From: Phellopilus nigrolimitatus
Taxonomy: Eukaryota > Basidiomycota > Agaricomycetes > Hymenochaetales > Hymenochaetaceae
Assembly: GCA_021029095.1 (NCBI GenBank)
Contig: JAJOHG010000227.1
Span: 1-41,601, forward strand
DNA: 41,601 bases
Direction: 5' to 3'
Below, one piece after another: positions 1 to 11,469 of this stretch; within the stretch, counting starts at the first letter, position 1, and the number at the start of each line of letters is the position of its first letter. The position numbers and the translations under genes were made by a program. Under the pieces are notes generated by a model that was not told where the DNA came from, made no database searches, and saw only the letters and a program-made list of their open reading frames with translations.

Positions 1-74
1 GGAACCTCTCCGAAGAGTAATTTCAAAGCCAAAAATGCATGCACAACCACGTGCTTTCTTAGAGAACCGCCCAT

Positions 75-1742
75 TCACGCGTCGAGTTCTTCGATGCTCC
101 AATTCCGTCTAGTAAGAATCGAGCTGTCGTCCGCCTCGCCGGCGAGGAAACGATGCATGGACGCCCAGGCGATCATCGCTGCGTTGTCTGTAGCGGTACA
201 TCTGAGAATCGGGAACGATGCGGGAATTTGCATAGCGCGGGGAACGTACCGGTGCAAAGAGCCGGCGGGGGGAGGACCAGAGAAAGGTCTTGGTTTGGAA
301 AGGTGGTCTTTAGGCACAAACTTAGGCTATTGGAGGATGGATAAGCGTCGCTCTGGATATAATATATAAAAATAGCATTAAACACACCGCTCCCGAAAAT
401 ACATATTGCTCGCGACGCCCCCGCTCACCACCACATGTTTGACGACGACATCCCGAGGGTCGGGAGGCGCGTCGTCATTTTCACGTCCGCTGTCGGCGAG
501 TATGGACGCTCGGTTCCGTTTACACCAATGCAGCGCAAGGACGACCTTCTCCTCCAGCTGCGCCGCGGCGCAAGCCTGGAATGCGCGTGCGATGGCCAGC
601 CGGTGCGCGTCCGACAGGTGAGGCGTGCTACGATAACGCGCCTCCTGCGAATGTTCTGGGGGAGTTTCGGAGTCTCCGAGGTCACCTCCAGACGGCGGCG
701 CGGTGGAGCCATGCGTGTGGACGTACCGGTCCACGGCGGAGTGCAGGCCCGAGAACGAGAACGATAGCCGCTCGCGCAGCGCAGTTTCCAGCGGCGCGAT
801 GTAGGGTAATTCCCCGCCCTTGTCTCCCGGTATACCCTCAGCGCAAAACGCCTCGAGCGCGGCGCCGGGTGCGCGACCGCGCCACTCCAGGCGCAGCGCG
901 CGTGCGACCTTGTCGACCGTGCGCCCGATGGCCTCGTCTCGTGTCGTCGCGAGAATGCGGAAGCGCCGCACGGAGAGCGCGAGCAGGAGAAGGGTGTGGC
1001 CGCCTGAGATGAGGAGCGTGAGGAAGGGGAACGTGGGCGTCGCTGCGGGGGTACGTGAGGTGAGGAGGGGGGTGAGGGCGTGCGCTTGCTGGGAGGGTTG
1101 AAATTAGAAGGGAAATGGATAGGGATGGAATGGACAGACCATATGGTGCACACCGATGAGCGGCTTGTGGAGTGCGGACGCGAGGGTCTTTGCTGCGTTG
1201 GTACAGACAGCGAGGCAGCCCGCCATACCGGGGCCTCTCGTGAACGCTATGCCGTCTATAGCAGACATATCCAGCCTTGCCTCATCAAGTGCCCTGCGCA
1301 CCGCGATAGGCTAGGTCATAATGTATCGTTCAGCCTGGATAGTGCGAGCACGGACGACCCCCAAAACGACTGACCATGTTCCGCTGGTGCTCCCGTAGTG
1401 CGGTGTACGGCCTTATCCCGCCGAACGCTTCATGTCTTCAGATCACCACCACCACACAGCACCATCGATTCATGTCAGCGAGGCGAGTCTCTTTGATCAG
1501 CAGCAAGGGGAAAAAACTTGCTCGAGTTGTCTGAGGACGACGTTCGCGAGGATCTCCCGCTCGGAGGTGACGATTGCTGCGCAGGTGTCGTCGGCGGAGG
1601 ATTCAAGCGCGAGAACGGTGAAAGCTCGTCCAGGACATCGCTTATGGAGGAGGCTTGCTCGTGGTCGCTGTCGGGGGAGGCATCGGCGTGAAGCAGAGAG
1701 CATTGATTGCTGTCCGACAAATGCGATTTTTTCCTTGTTCAC
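75..1742 (-). CDS. QRI7: Mitochondrial tRNA N6-adenosine threonylcarbamoyltransferase (QRI7/OSGEPL1 type)
   Basis: Transfers the threonylcarbamoyl group to A37 of ANN-decoding tRNAs; the eukaryotic QRI7/OSGEPL1 branch of the Kae1/TsaD family acts in mitochondria. Five exons read on the minus strand: 1742-1522, 1435-1375, 1310-1140, 1088-388 and 288-75, together 1368 nt or 455 residues, in frame throughout. Visible motifs are LALESSADDTCAAIV near the N-terminus, HEAFGGIRPYTALREHQ, FTRGPGMAGCLAV, the metal-binding HHMQAHAL (His-x3-His), LLISGGHTLLL, DEAIGRTVDKVAR, VVSGGVASNMYFRER and TATDNAAMIAW near the C-terminus. About 50 residues rich in Arg and Ser precede the ASKHA core and could be a mitochondrial presequence (inference). 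The first intron only keeps frame if its donor is GCAAGT, a GC-AG intron. The Cys-Thr-Ala-Thr-Asp segment is two residues longer than the usual CTDN. Family assignment is secure; the start and last acceptor are less so. Confidence 0.9.
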
Positions 1743-2739
1743 GTGGACACGCGCCGTGCTCGCGCGTCGTCGCGTCGCTCATCGTCGATCATTACTCATT
1801 TACTGTTCACCGCGTGGTGATGATGTACCGAATTTTGCAGGAATCCACGCTGAAGGTCTCTTAAGATAATTTGTGGCTGTAGCAAATACAATATTTCATC
1901 TAAATCAAGCATAGCCGTTGGTATCGTTTTCTACTTCATTTTCGACATAAAGGTCGCAGCCGATACGTCCTGTGAGGGGAGCGCCATTATCTTGTGGTAC
2001 CACCTTCCGCAGCTCGGTAAGCCTTTCTACATAATGTATGCCGATAGCCAGCTCAATAAAGAAAGGTAGTGTATAGATGTACAGCGCCCATATCGAATAC
2101 GATGAGGAATTCCTAACCAAGGATAATTTCTCATTGTCGCCTTAAATCTTGATCTGTTGCTTCGAATAAAAGCACAAAACTGACATCCGTCGGTGTATTT
2201 TTTTTAACAGCGTTGTCGTTGTATTCCCTTCGTCAAGGCTGTCGAAACTCTTTTGGATTTTTCTACCTAGTTTTTTTTAGAAGGCGCCAGCAGCCCTGAT
2301 TGTCATGCCCGAGGGAGAGTCAGGTTACCAAATGTTCCAAAGAATTCTATGCAGGTAAAGAGTCGTTGAATATCGAAGGCTAGAGTGGTGAGCGAGGACA
2401 CTCAGGAGTTGTGATGAGGCAAAGCAGGTATTCCAATTCCAATTAATTTCCAATTAATAGATTTGGATGAGTCATTCATTGATGCTTGTCCAAATCTAGT
2501 AAGTTTGATTGCGACGCGCTATTTGTCAGCCTAACTGCGTCACGAGATTTACATTTGCCCCGACCGGGCCGGAAGCCTGTACGGTGTTCCTCTCCTCTCT
2601 CGACGCACGCCCCTTATCTTTCTACTATACTTATCTCACACAATGAGTAAGCCGTCTGTCGTGTGCTCTCTTATCGAGTGGGAAAGTCTCCAGATCTGTA
2701 AGTAATATATGCGTCGTCGTCGAGCTCGCCATCGTCGAC
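1743..2739. other. Divergent intergenic region QRI7 / GGT
   Basis: About 1 kb between two divergently transcribed genes, so it should hold both promoters. A short minus-strand frame at 2120-1905 encodes 71 residues without a recognisable domain and I do not accept it as a gene. T-rich runs occur at 2199-2207 and near 2270. I see no repeat shared with the duplicated zone. Confidence 0.5.
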
Positions 2740-5419
2740 ATGTCTCGCGTCACTTTCGCGGACCCTTACAGGGTAGACGCCGACGAGAACGCGCCCCTTC
2801 TGCAACCTTGTCATACTTCTTCAGCTCGGATCATTGATGGAGAAAACGTCGGGGAGGCTGTACGCGCGTTTGGCTTACAAGGGACATCTCAGAAAGGCTC
2901 AGGCATCCTCGCCATCGGACGCGATATCTCCAGTTTAAAGATCCCGCTCATCGGCGACCGCGAATATCTACCTTTGTATCAACGAAGAAAAGTGCAGTAC
3001 ACCCCCGCCAGGATCACAGTATTTTACACTGCTGGCGCTGCTTTACTTCTGGGCTTCATCGTAATCGCGACGCTGCTTCTCGATAAGGTGCAACACCCAA
3101 CTGGCCCGTACCCCTCCGCGCCTCCAGTTAATCACGAAACTCTTCGGAACCCTGCAGTTTTGATTAAAGCTAAGAATGGCGCAGTCGCCACCGAGAATAA
3201 AGTGTGCTCGAAGACGGGTGTTGCTGTGCTCAAGGATGGTGGGAACGCGGTGGACGCCGCGGTCGCAGCCACATTCTGCATCGGTGTCGTAAACCTCTTC
3301 TCGTGGGTCAGCGGCATCAATATGCGTAATAGCAGTACTAAGGGTAACCATCAGATCTGGTATAGGCGGCGGTGGCTTCATGACCATTCGCGTACCTCCG
3401 TCTTCACCAAATGCGTCTTCAAACGTATGGTCGATTGACTTCCGCGAAACTGCTCCCGCGCAAGCCAACTCAACCATGTACGTCGATGATCCAGAGTCCT
3501 CCCTGTTTGGCGGCCTTTCTGTCGGCGTTCCCGGAGAGGTGCTTGGTCTCGCAGAAGCGCACAGCCGCTGGGGCTCATTACCGTGGGCGCGACTTGTGCA
3601 GCCGAGTGTCGACCTGGCGAGTGGCTGGAAGGTTGGGAGGGAACTCGGACGCCGGCTCCCGGTATGTTCTACATTAGCTATCGACTTGGATTTCAACAAT
3701 TTACAATGGTGTTCAAAAATGTCAGTGGTATACAGAATTGATTTACAGAGATCCGACATGGGCGGCTATTTTCGCTCCTAACGGCGAAATTTTGAAGGAA
3801 GGGCAACTTGTCCGACGGACAAACTACTCCCGCACGTTGGCCACTATTGCCGCCAATGGCGCAGATGCCTTCTACAAAGTGAGCCTTAAACCATTTCTGC
3901 CACAAACTCCATTTATTCAATTCTGATAGGGAGACATCGCTGACGCGATCATCACCGCTGTCCAAGCCACTGGCGGTATCATGACAAATAAAGACCTCGA
4001 ATCATACAAGGTGAAAGTTGCGCCGTCTCTTGTCGGCTCGTACAGAGGGCGTAAAGTATATACCCCGCACGCGCCAACGAGTGGTCCGGTGCTCCTTCAC
4101 ATGCTGAACCTTCTTGAAGGATATGACTTGGCGGGTGAAGGCAGGACAGGTTTGAATACCCACCGACTGGTTGAGGTAATCAAATGTGGGGTGGTTTTTC
4201 TCAACCCCTTAGCACTAGCTAACACAGCTTTTACTTTTATTTCCTAGTCGGCTTCGCTGCGAGGTATGTTTTCATTCAGGTCTTGAAAGCTTCTTTTTAA
4301 AAGCATATTTCTGTCTCAGAACGAAAATATGCGATCCAAGCTTTACGAACGATACATTCCGCATAGACGAGATCTCTACGAAGTCATTTGGAAAGCTCGT
4401 GTCTGTGAACATCACGGATGTAAGCGCAATTCAATTCTCGTTTGCGAGTTCCGCAAGAGTAAATTCTTTTCACAAATTTGAAGGACACGACGCACACTGC
4501 CGAATATTACAATCCTGTCTACGATGCTATAGAGGATCATGGGACGGTGCGTAACTATGTTCCAAACTCTTGTCCCTCGATTAAGTGTTTGGATGCAATG
4601 ATGTCCAGAGTCACGTCTCAGTCGTGGACAAGAACGGCATGGCTGCGGCTATAACAAGCACAGTGAATTTGGTCTTTGGATCTCAAGTCATGGATCCGGT
4701 CACCGGAATTCTTTTGAATGACGAGGTATGTTTCACATCACGTACTTGACGCCGGTATGACCCCTAATTTTTTGTTTTATCCAGATGGATGACTTTTCGA
4801 CGCCTGGCATGCCGAACGCCTTCGGTCTCTGGCCATCCCCGTGTGCGTTCACCTTGCTTCATCCTCCCGTGGCGTAAATTTGCTGATCCGTAACTTACCA
4901 GACAATTTCCCAGAGCCAAACAAGCGCCCTCTTTCGTCCACTGTTCCGACTATCATTGAGCACACCGACGGGTCCTTCTTTCTCGCCATCGGCGGGTCTG
5001 GGGGCTCCAGAATATTCCCTGCTGTTTTACAAGTTATTCTCGGCATCGATGATTGGGGCCTCGATGTCAGCCAGGCGATCGAATGGGGACGCGTCCATGA
5101 CCAATTGTACCCGTTTTACGTGGAGGCAGACGATTCCTTGCCTGTAGATTCCTTAGATGCTTTACGGGAGAGGGGTCATAATGTTACTGGTATTGTTTTC
5201 CACGGTTGGCTTTTCAGCTGAGGGTGCGCTCGCTCACGAACGCGTCATAGTACTTGATAATAACCGCATTGCAGCAGTTGTGCAGGCCGTCGTGAAGACC
5301 GGGGACACAATTTACGGTTCGCCACTTTCCTTGAGCCATTTAACGCATACTCACTCTGCAATTGGTACGTCACAGCTGCGAGCGACTCCCGGAAGAATGG
5401 CATTGCTGCAGGGTATTAG
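2740..5419 (+). CDS. GGT: Gamma-glutamyltranspeptidase, type II membrane (vacuolar type)
   Basis: Cleaves the gamma-glutamyl bond of glutathione and its conjugates; the fungal enzyme usually works at the vacuole. Twelve exons: 2740-3302, 3355-3661, 3726-3878, 3930-4185, 4248-4263 (16 nt), 4320-4419, 4484-4546, 4609-4725, 4785-4842, 4902-5189, 5251-5316 and 5376-5419. They total 2031 nt, 676 residues. An N-terminal cytosolic stretch with ENAPLL (an acidic dileucine pattern) precedes one membrane segment near residues 93-113. Family motifs follow: GGNAVDAAVAATFC, GIGGGGFM, DFRETAP, GVPGE, KFGFAAR, catalytic DHGTSHVSVVDKNG, LNDEMDDFSTPG, RPLSSTVPTI and GGSGGSRIFP. The nucleophile Thr is residue 486, the last codon before an intron, so the mature small subunit would be 191 residues, normal for the family. 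The C-terminus ends KNGIAAGY as in other GGTs. Looks intact. Confidence 0.95.
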
Positions 5420-6253
5420 ACAAGGAATTTTGTTGTTGTATTTCCAATTGTTTGTTGCTTACAACGGCCGATACAGGGCTGTACACCGGTTTTCTGTTGC
5501 TTTCCCGCTTTCTACGTCATCTTGGAAAATCATGTGGCTCTTGAATTCAAATCTCGATATCCATGCAGGATCTATGGCGCTTGCGAACTCGTTCCTGGCT
5601 CTAGCTTCGTTTGCTTGGCCGACACTATATGAACCAATCGACTCACCGATGTACCCATTGCTCCGTTATTCTAAACATTCCTGTCGGGAAGGTTCATTGC
5701 TATCAATCACTGATGTTGCTTACCTGTTCCTTCGGTCTGCTCGGCGCTTTCGAAATCTATCACTTGGCGCTGACTGCTCAGCTAACATCCTACGCTGCTC
5801 GCCGCCTATGCCCCGTCTAGTCTCCTGTTTTGCCCCGGAACCCGGCCCTTTGATCTCGTCCTTGCCAGAGCTGTCTATAGGTGCACATCATGACTAATCT
5901 CTTCAACTGTGATGTTTTCACAAGGTGCCTGCTAATAACCCTGAAGTTTTTGTGCAAGCGTCCTCGAAATAATCCTATTGTCTCTTCTTTCGAGGTAAAC
6001 GTGACTCGCAGATTCTTTACCGCTATACGGGAAATCTCTCGACGTGCCAAAGAAACATGTTATCTCGCGCGTATGGGCCGCTTGCATCTGGGTTTCCGTT
6101 GTATGTGTTTCGCCGTAGCAAGCCACGCGGTCGAAGCATGAAACATATAGTACACTCAGCTCGGTCTCTTGTAAGAAACTCGACGATGAGTAAAATAGCT
6201 TGAGTATAAATTGACTTAGATCGGCAAATGGTCGTGCTCTCAAAGCATCCAAT
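5420..6253. other. Intergenic GGT / GMC; part duplicated at 26373-26562
   Basis: About 830 bp with no convincing gene. An open frame across 5157-5897 overlaps the GGT introns and last exons and is a shadow. The last ~180 bp (about 6074-6253) is the GMC promoter region and recurs inverted in front of the GMC pseudogene at 26373-26562. Confidence 0.6.
6205..6211 (+). promoter_or_regulatory. TATA box of the GMC gene
   Basis: TATAAAT about 43-49 bp before the ATG at 6254, a usual spacing for a short fungal 5' UTR. The equivalent spot in the duplicated copy near 26420 reads as a related A/T-rich element. Confidence 0.55.
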
Positions 6254-8636
6254 ATGGAGCTCTCTGGAGTGCTGGTTGCTATTTGTCTCGCGCTTCGCTC
6301 TGTCGCCTATGATTATGTGGTCGTCGGCGGCGGAACAGCGTAGGTTCTTTCTCCCACCATTGAAATATTCCGCATACTAAGTGATCTATATCACAGAGGA
6401 CTGACAGTTGCAAGTAGACTAACGGATGACCCGTCTATTACTGTTGTTATTATTGAAGCAGGTCCGAATGCTGAGGATTTACCTGAAGTCTGTACAGAAG
6501 TCTTTTCCCAATTAACTTTACTTAAAATCCATCAGGTGTTTATTCCAGGTCTTATCGGGACAGGAGAGACGTTCACGACGCTCGACTGGAGCTACCCCAC
6601 GGTCCCGCAAGTAAATCTGAACTCGCGGCAGCTGACAGTGAACGCCGGCAAAGCCCTCGGAGGAAGCACGGTCATCAACAGCATGATCTTTGTAAGTCCT
6701 CGTCTCGTTACTATCTCTGTTGAAATTAATAACACCGCGAGAGATCAGCCGCGCGCAGAGAAAGAGCAGTACGATGTCTGGGGCACTTTGAACAACGACA
6801 GTTCCTGGACCTGGGACGGCCTTCTTCCCTACTTCAAAAAGTCCGAACTGTCTACCCCTCCGGACCCCTCGCAGATCGCGAACGGCGTGCCCTTCGACAG
6901 CAGCGTGCATGGGTTCGATGGGAGGGTCCACGTCGGGTTTCCCAACTTCTTTTTCAAGCAATCGCAGCTGTGGGCGCAGACAGCTGAAGGACTCGGGTTC
7001 GCAGCCTCCCCGGACCTTGCAAACGGAGACCCGCACGCAGTCGGCATCGCGCCGAACTCGCTAGACGCGAAAAATAACACAAGGTCGTCTAATAAAATAC
7101 TCAAACACCTTTTTTATCATCTCATTTCTTCCGATTCTTATAAAGATGTTCTGCCGCCTGCGCGTACTATACGCCTTTCGCAGATCGACCAAACTTCAAT
7201 GTTATCACGAACGCCACCGTAACCCGAATCGTTTGGGATGATGATAATACTAACGAGACATTGGCACGTGCATTAGGAGTCGAATATGTCTCGAGCAATG
7301 GCAGCACTCTCTTCGTTTCGATAGACAAGGAGGTAATAGTATCAGCGGGGACAATCGGCAGCCCGAAAGTCCTGGAACTGTCGGGTGTAGGGAACGCTAC
7401 GTAAGTATACATTCTTGTTCGTTCTCGTCAGCTTGCGGATTATTGATCTACGCACGTTGATAAATTGAATATAGGATCCTGAAAGCGGCAGGCGTCGAAC
7501 AGCGAGTCGATTTGCCTACCGTCGGCGAGAACTTAGCTGGTGAGTTCATGAAGACGGTTCAAAAACGCAAAACCTGAATTTAAGAAAACTACACGGAAGA
7601 TCACGTCCACAGCTGGGTGAATGCTTTCACGAGTTTTAAGTAAGTAAGGCACGACCTCTTCAAATATTTATACTTAAAAGCTTCTTAGTTTGACGAAGGA
7701 CCTTCTCAATAACGCGACATTCGCGGCTGAGCAACGCGAACTCTGGTTCGCGAACCGGACCGGCCTCCTCTCAGCAGTCCCTCGCTCTCTAGGAATAGCC
7801 GCGCCCTCGAACGTCTTCTCCAGCAAAAAAGTAACAGAATTGATTGCCCAAGGTCGCCAGAGCCTGCAACGCTTCGCGATTGAATTTGCGAATGGGAACG
7901 CCGGTCTTGCAGTCGGCATCGCAAGGCAGCTGGACGCCGCGCTCGACCTGTACGAGAGGGACAAGGAGCTGCTCCTGGAGATGAATCTCGGTAAGCTTCA
8001 TGCCTGTTCGTATGTACGCCGACTCCTAACTGGCTAAATGTGTATCGCGCAGAACCCGGATACTCCGGGCCCACCCCGCTCGCCGCCCGCCCAAACCGCG
8101 CGTTCACGACGATCAACACCGTGCTGTACGCGCCCCTCTCGCGCGGGCGCACGCACATCGTCTCGTCGGCGCCCGCGTCCCTCCCCGCCGTCGACCCGGG
8201 ATACTACGCGCACCCGCTCGACGTCGCCGCACACGTCGGCGGCGTGCGCCTCGCGCGGCGCATGCTGACGTCGCCGCCGCTGGGCGACTCGTTCCGCGGC
8301 GAGTTCGAGCCCGGTGCGGCGCGGGTGTCGGACGCGGAGATCGCGGCGTGGCTGCGGGCGAACGTGGCGTCGGACAATCACGAGACGGGAACGTGCGCGA
8401 TGCTTCCGCGTGCGCAGGGCGGCGTCGTTGACACGGACTTGAGGGTGTACGGGACAGCGAACGTCCGCGTGGTAGACGCCTCGATCATACCGTTTCCAAT
8501 TAGCGCGCACCTCGTGAGTGGATACAATATTTCTATATTCTGCTTAAAAGACGCTGACATCCCTTTATCCAAGTCATCCACAATTTATGCAATAGGTGAG
8601 AAGGCGGCGGACATCACTAGGAAAACTAGTACGTAG
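6254..8636 (+). CDS. Secreted GMC oxidoreductase (glucose-methanol-choline / aryl-alcohol oxidase superfamily)
   Basis: FAD flavoprotein that would oxidise an alcohol or sugar and usually pass electrons to O2, giving H2O2; the substrate cannot be read from sequence. Ten exons: 6254-6339, 6397-6487, 6536-6691, 6749-7083, 7146-7400, 7475-7539, 7600-7639, 7689-7990, 8053-8513 and 8574-8636, total 1854 nt, 617 residues. The N-terminus MELSGVLVAICLALRSVA looks like a signal peptide and is followed at once by the dinucleotide-binding YDYVVVGGGTAG and IIEAGP. The first GMC signature is GKALGGSTVINSMIF and the second GTIGSPKVLELSG. The catalytic pair is His553 in DNHETGTCAM and His596 in PISAHL, 43 residues apart as expected. 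Several Asn-x-Thr/Ser sites fit secretion. A broken copy lies at 24914-26372. Nothing suggests that this copy is damaged. Confidence 0.93.
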
Positions 8637-9749
8637 ATATCAGTCTGTGCAATATATATGCGGGGCCCGCTGTCCTTATCTGAGTCGTCCTCGTATCGGC
8701 GCGGACGCCCAGGGCGGGAGATTATGTCGACAGGACTACGTCCTGTGTCCAGTAGAGTAACAACCTAGCAGCAGGTATTTCTACCATTAGAGTTCGGCGG
8801 CTGCGTTTTGCTTCGATTCTAGATTTTTCCTCTTCCTCAGCTCTCCCCCACTTCCGTGATCTTGCTCTTACATCCCTGTCGTCCACGTTGACTGGAACAG
8901 TATTCAGTCCGCGACTCGAGTGGGAAGCTTGAGTCTCAAAAAACACGTCATATGACATATTCGGAATATAGACTTACAAAATCAAGAAAGAAAGAAGCAG
9001 TGTTCTAGTCAAAAAAGCGATAGGAAGAAAGCCAGAAAAAACTACAGTCGACGATGTGCGAACGAAGATTGAGGCGTGCGATCGACACGTGACGTTTGTG
9101 TGTCCGCTATGTTTGCAAATTTTGTATCGCAATGAATCTGTTGATGTCTCTGGACCTTTCCGAGTACTGCTGATCATCTAACGGCTTCCTTGTGGTCTTC
9201 GGTACGATCATTGACGAGGGCCTAGCACTGTTCGGGCTTTAAAGCAATACATAAAAAGGCCTGAGATCAACTACGTCGAAGAGTTTGAGAATACTAGAGA
9301 GCTGGTAGCAGCAGTAATCGTGCAGCGCAATTCGCAATGTTTCCAACCTGGTGTATGATGTCCTTTCTTGTCGAGTGAGCTCATTTCTACTAAATCATCC
9401 CAGCAGCACTCTGATGTTGGAATTTCTGCGAACCCTCAAAAACTGTTTCGGGGTAACGGACAAATCGGGTAGATTAGTAAGCGACTAGCAACTTGCTATC
9501 TATCGCGTTTGCCCACGGCCCACCACCGCCAACGGGTCAAACGGAACCCTCTGTGCGTGACTCGCCCCTCGTATTCCAACATCTGACCCGTGTATTTTCG
9601 GGTTCTGTTTAATCCGCATGCGACTTGGCTCACGGTGGGATTAAAGCTCAGGACCTTATACTGCTTGCAATAATCTTACCAAACTCACAACATTACTCAT
9701 CTAACGCACTCGAAATACACGTTATTCTGTCGTACGTCATCGATATAGT
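8637..9749. other. Intergenic, 3' side of family copy A
   Basis: About 1.1 kb with no supported gene. Around 9053-9097 the sequence (GTGCGAACGAAG ... CGACACGTGACG) matches, inverted, the 3' flank of family copy E near 34200-34245, so at least part is duplicated flank. Open frames at 8974-9177 (-) and 8722-8958 (-) have no recognisable domain. Confidence 0.5.
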
Positions 9750-10545
9750 TCAAACCCGCGGTTCCGCGACTACACCATCAATACCCATGGCCCTCAGCAC
9801 GTTCTTTGTCCTCTCCGTGCAATCATCGAACTTCAGTATTTCCCTCCCCTTGGTAAAGTCTGACACGCGCGTGGTGTCCACATTGATCTCCGTCTCTCCC
9901 GTCAACTCTGTCCTAGTCGTGAAGTAGTCGGCGCTGTTGATGACGACCTCGCATTCCGTATGCACAATACTGTTCCCTGTCACCGACCCAACAATCCACT
10001 TCTCGTTCCCCGCGTCGACGATGAAGAACACGTCAGAACGGAAGACGTACTCCCTCTGGTAGAAGAACAGCTCCGAACGTGGAGGCACTTCGACCACTGT
10101 AATCTCCGTCTTCGGATCCGTCGTCTCCGCCCGACTGAACGTTTTCTGGCCGTACTCTGCTGAGATCTCCACGCTCTGAAATGCAACCGGCAGGTTGATC
10201 GCGTTGCCAACTTCAGAACCCTTGGTCACCTTGAGCTCGGACGTGTACTCCTGTGTGTACTCTTGGGTGTCGTCGGTGTTGTTGTCCCAGGAACCGAGCT
10301 TGTTGTTCTGAACTTGGACCAGGTAGTTCATAGCAACGGCGTACAGGTGTTCATCGTCAGAAACGGGGAAAACGGTAAGACGTACTCCGCCGACGAGCAC
10401 GTCGCCGCCCTGGGGTCGGCTGATGAGGAACTGTGTGACCGGGTCGGCGCCTTTGGACTGGGGGATAGGGGAGGTTGCAACAACGACAATGGTCAGACGA
10501 CGAGACGGGCAAGCACGAATGAGCTCTGCAGGCTATGCTCACCAT
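9750..10545 (-). CDS. Family copy A: unrecognised protein, possible aerolysin-like beta-hairpin module
   Basis: First of five paralogues (A-E). The ATG is at 10545-10543 and an 85-nt intron (10542-10458, GTGAGC...CCCAG, branch-like CTGAC) starts directly after it. Exon 2 runs 10457-9750, giving 236 residues with no signal peptide. The conserved core contains NYLVQVQNNKLGSWDNNTD, a Ser/Thr-rich alternating stretch with GQKTFSRAETTDPKTE, then VEVPPRSELFFYQREYVFR and a C-terminal LRAMGIDG. The alternating pattern followed by VPP resembles the pore-module hairpins of ETX/MTX2 and aerolysin-type proteins; this is inference by eye. The C-terminus is a few residues longer than in B, C and E. Promoter and intron are nearly the same as in B, the coding exon is not. 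Copy A looks intact. Confidence 0.75.
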
Positions 10546-10594
10546 GATTCTCAGCTCAAGTTCAACTTGAGGTCTTCAAGATGCGACTGCCCTG

Positions 10595-10602
10595 TATTTA
10601 TG
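10595..10602 (-). promoter_or_regulatory. TATA-like element of copy A
   Basis: On the minus strand CATAAATA, about 50 bp before the ATG at 10545, in the same place in all five family copies. Confidence 0.55.
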
Positions 10603-10990
10603 CACTCGAGGACGGGTCAGCCGCAGAGGTGATTATCTCGAGTCCGCGGGCGTCGGCTCAAGTAAATTGGTGTGTGCGGCTTCAGCATCGTCTAAGCTCC
10701 AACTGAAGTCGAAAGAAGCTGCGCTTTGGAAGAGCAGAACTGCGACATGCATGGAACCACAGTCGCCTCCGCAGCTGCAAGAAGCCATGACATGCATGGA
10801 ACCACGATCGCATTCGGAGCGGCGGGACGCCATATCGGTGTTAGTACTATATAGGTCCTAGCAAGTCCCGAGCTCCAACAAGCACTTTTTCACGCGAGGG
10901 ATACGAGTCACGCGAACATCAGTCCGACAAATCTTGTGAACTGGACAAAATAATGCAGGCTGTGAAATCTCCGGACTGGAGCCGGACCTG
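10603..10990 (-). other. 5' flank of copy A (conserved with B, C, D, E)
   Basis: Upstream region shared with the other family genes, no ORF supported. It includes a 15-bp element CATGCATGGAACCAC at 10746-10760 and again at 10791-10805 (45-bp period). Copy B has the same pair at 23512-23526 (one base different) and 23557-23571. A shared TACTATATAGGTCCTAGCAA block lies near 10845-10865. Confidence 0.6.
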
Positions 10991-10992
10991 GA

Positions 10993-11045
10993 GGTTCAAC
11001 TTGAGTTCTTCGAGATACGACTGCCCGGTATTACGCACTCCGGGA
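10993..11045 (-). promoter_or_regulatory. Orphan family promoter/5' UTR fragment
   Basis: Read on the minus strand this matches the 5' UTR of the family genes (GGGCAGTCGTATCTCGAAGA, then CTCAAGTTGAACCT) but stops just before where the ATG should be. The TATA-like element is altered (GTAATACC). It marks the outer edge of the inverted repeat; its partner near 32264-32340 still keeps the ATG. Confidence 0.6.
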
Positions 11046-11469
11046 CAAGTCAGCCACATAAACGGAGCTATCTTCAGTCATTCATATCTGTTGATGCCGG
11101 TGTATGCAGCATGGGCGCCGCCCGAATTTCGTTTTCCATCTGAAGGAAGTTCAATGAACTTGCACTTTTGATGCGCAGACTTACCATATGCACTGGCAAT
11201 GGGACCGGTGTTAATAAAAACCGACACCAGCATTCTGGTCCGAGACCAGGTTATCTGCTTCCGACCAGGTTCTGTATTCATCGACGTGCTTTCATTGAAA
11301 GAGGCGGGGAAGCACTCTCAAAAGATGTAAGACGTGGGAACCGACATGTGACGTTTTATGTGTTGCGACTCGTGGTTGCCCCAACATCGGATGCACACAC
11401 TTCTCCGAACGTCCCGCTTGAGACTTGTCGCTGGGAAGTGCCAGAAGCACAATGTACATGCCCCCCGAA

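Noticed and set aside
1905..2120. 71-codon minus-strand frame between QRI7 and GGT
   Set aside because: No recognisable domain, no second exon, and a position in a divergent promoter region.
5157..5897. 246-codon open frame on + overlapping the 3' end of GGT
   Set aside because: It runs through the last GGT exons and introns in another frame; the GGT exons are fixed by family motifs and end at 5419. No domain in the remainder.
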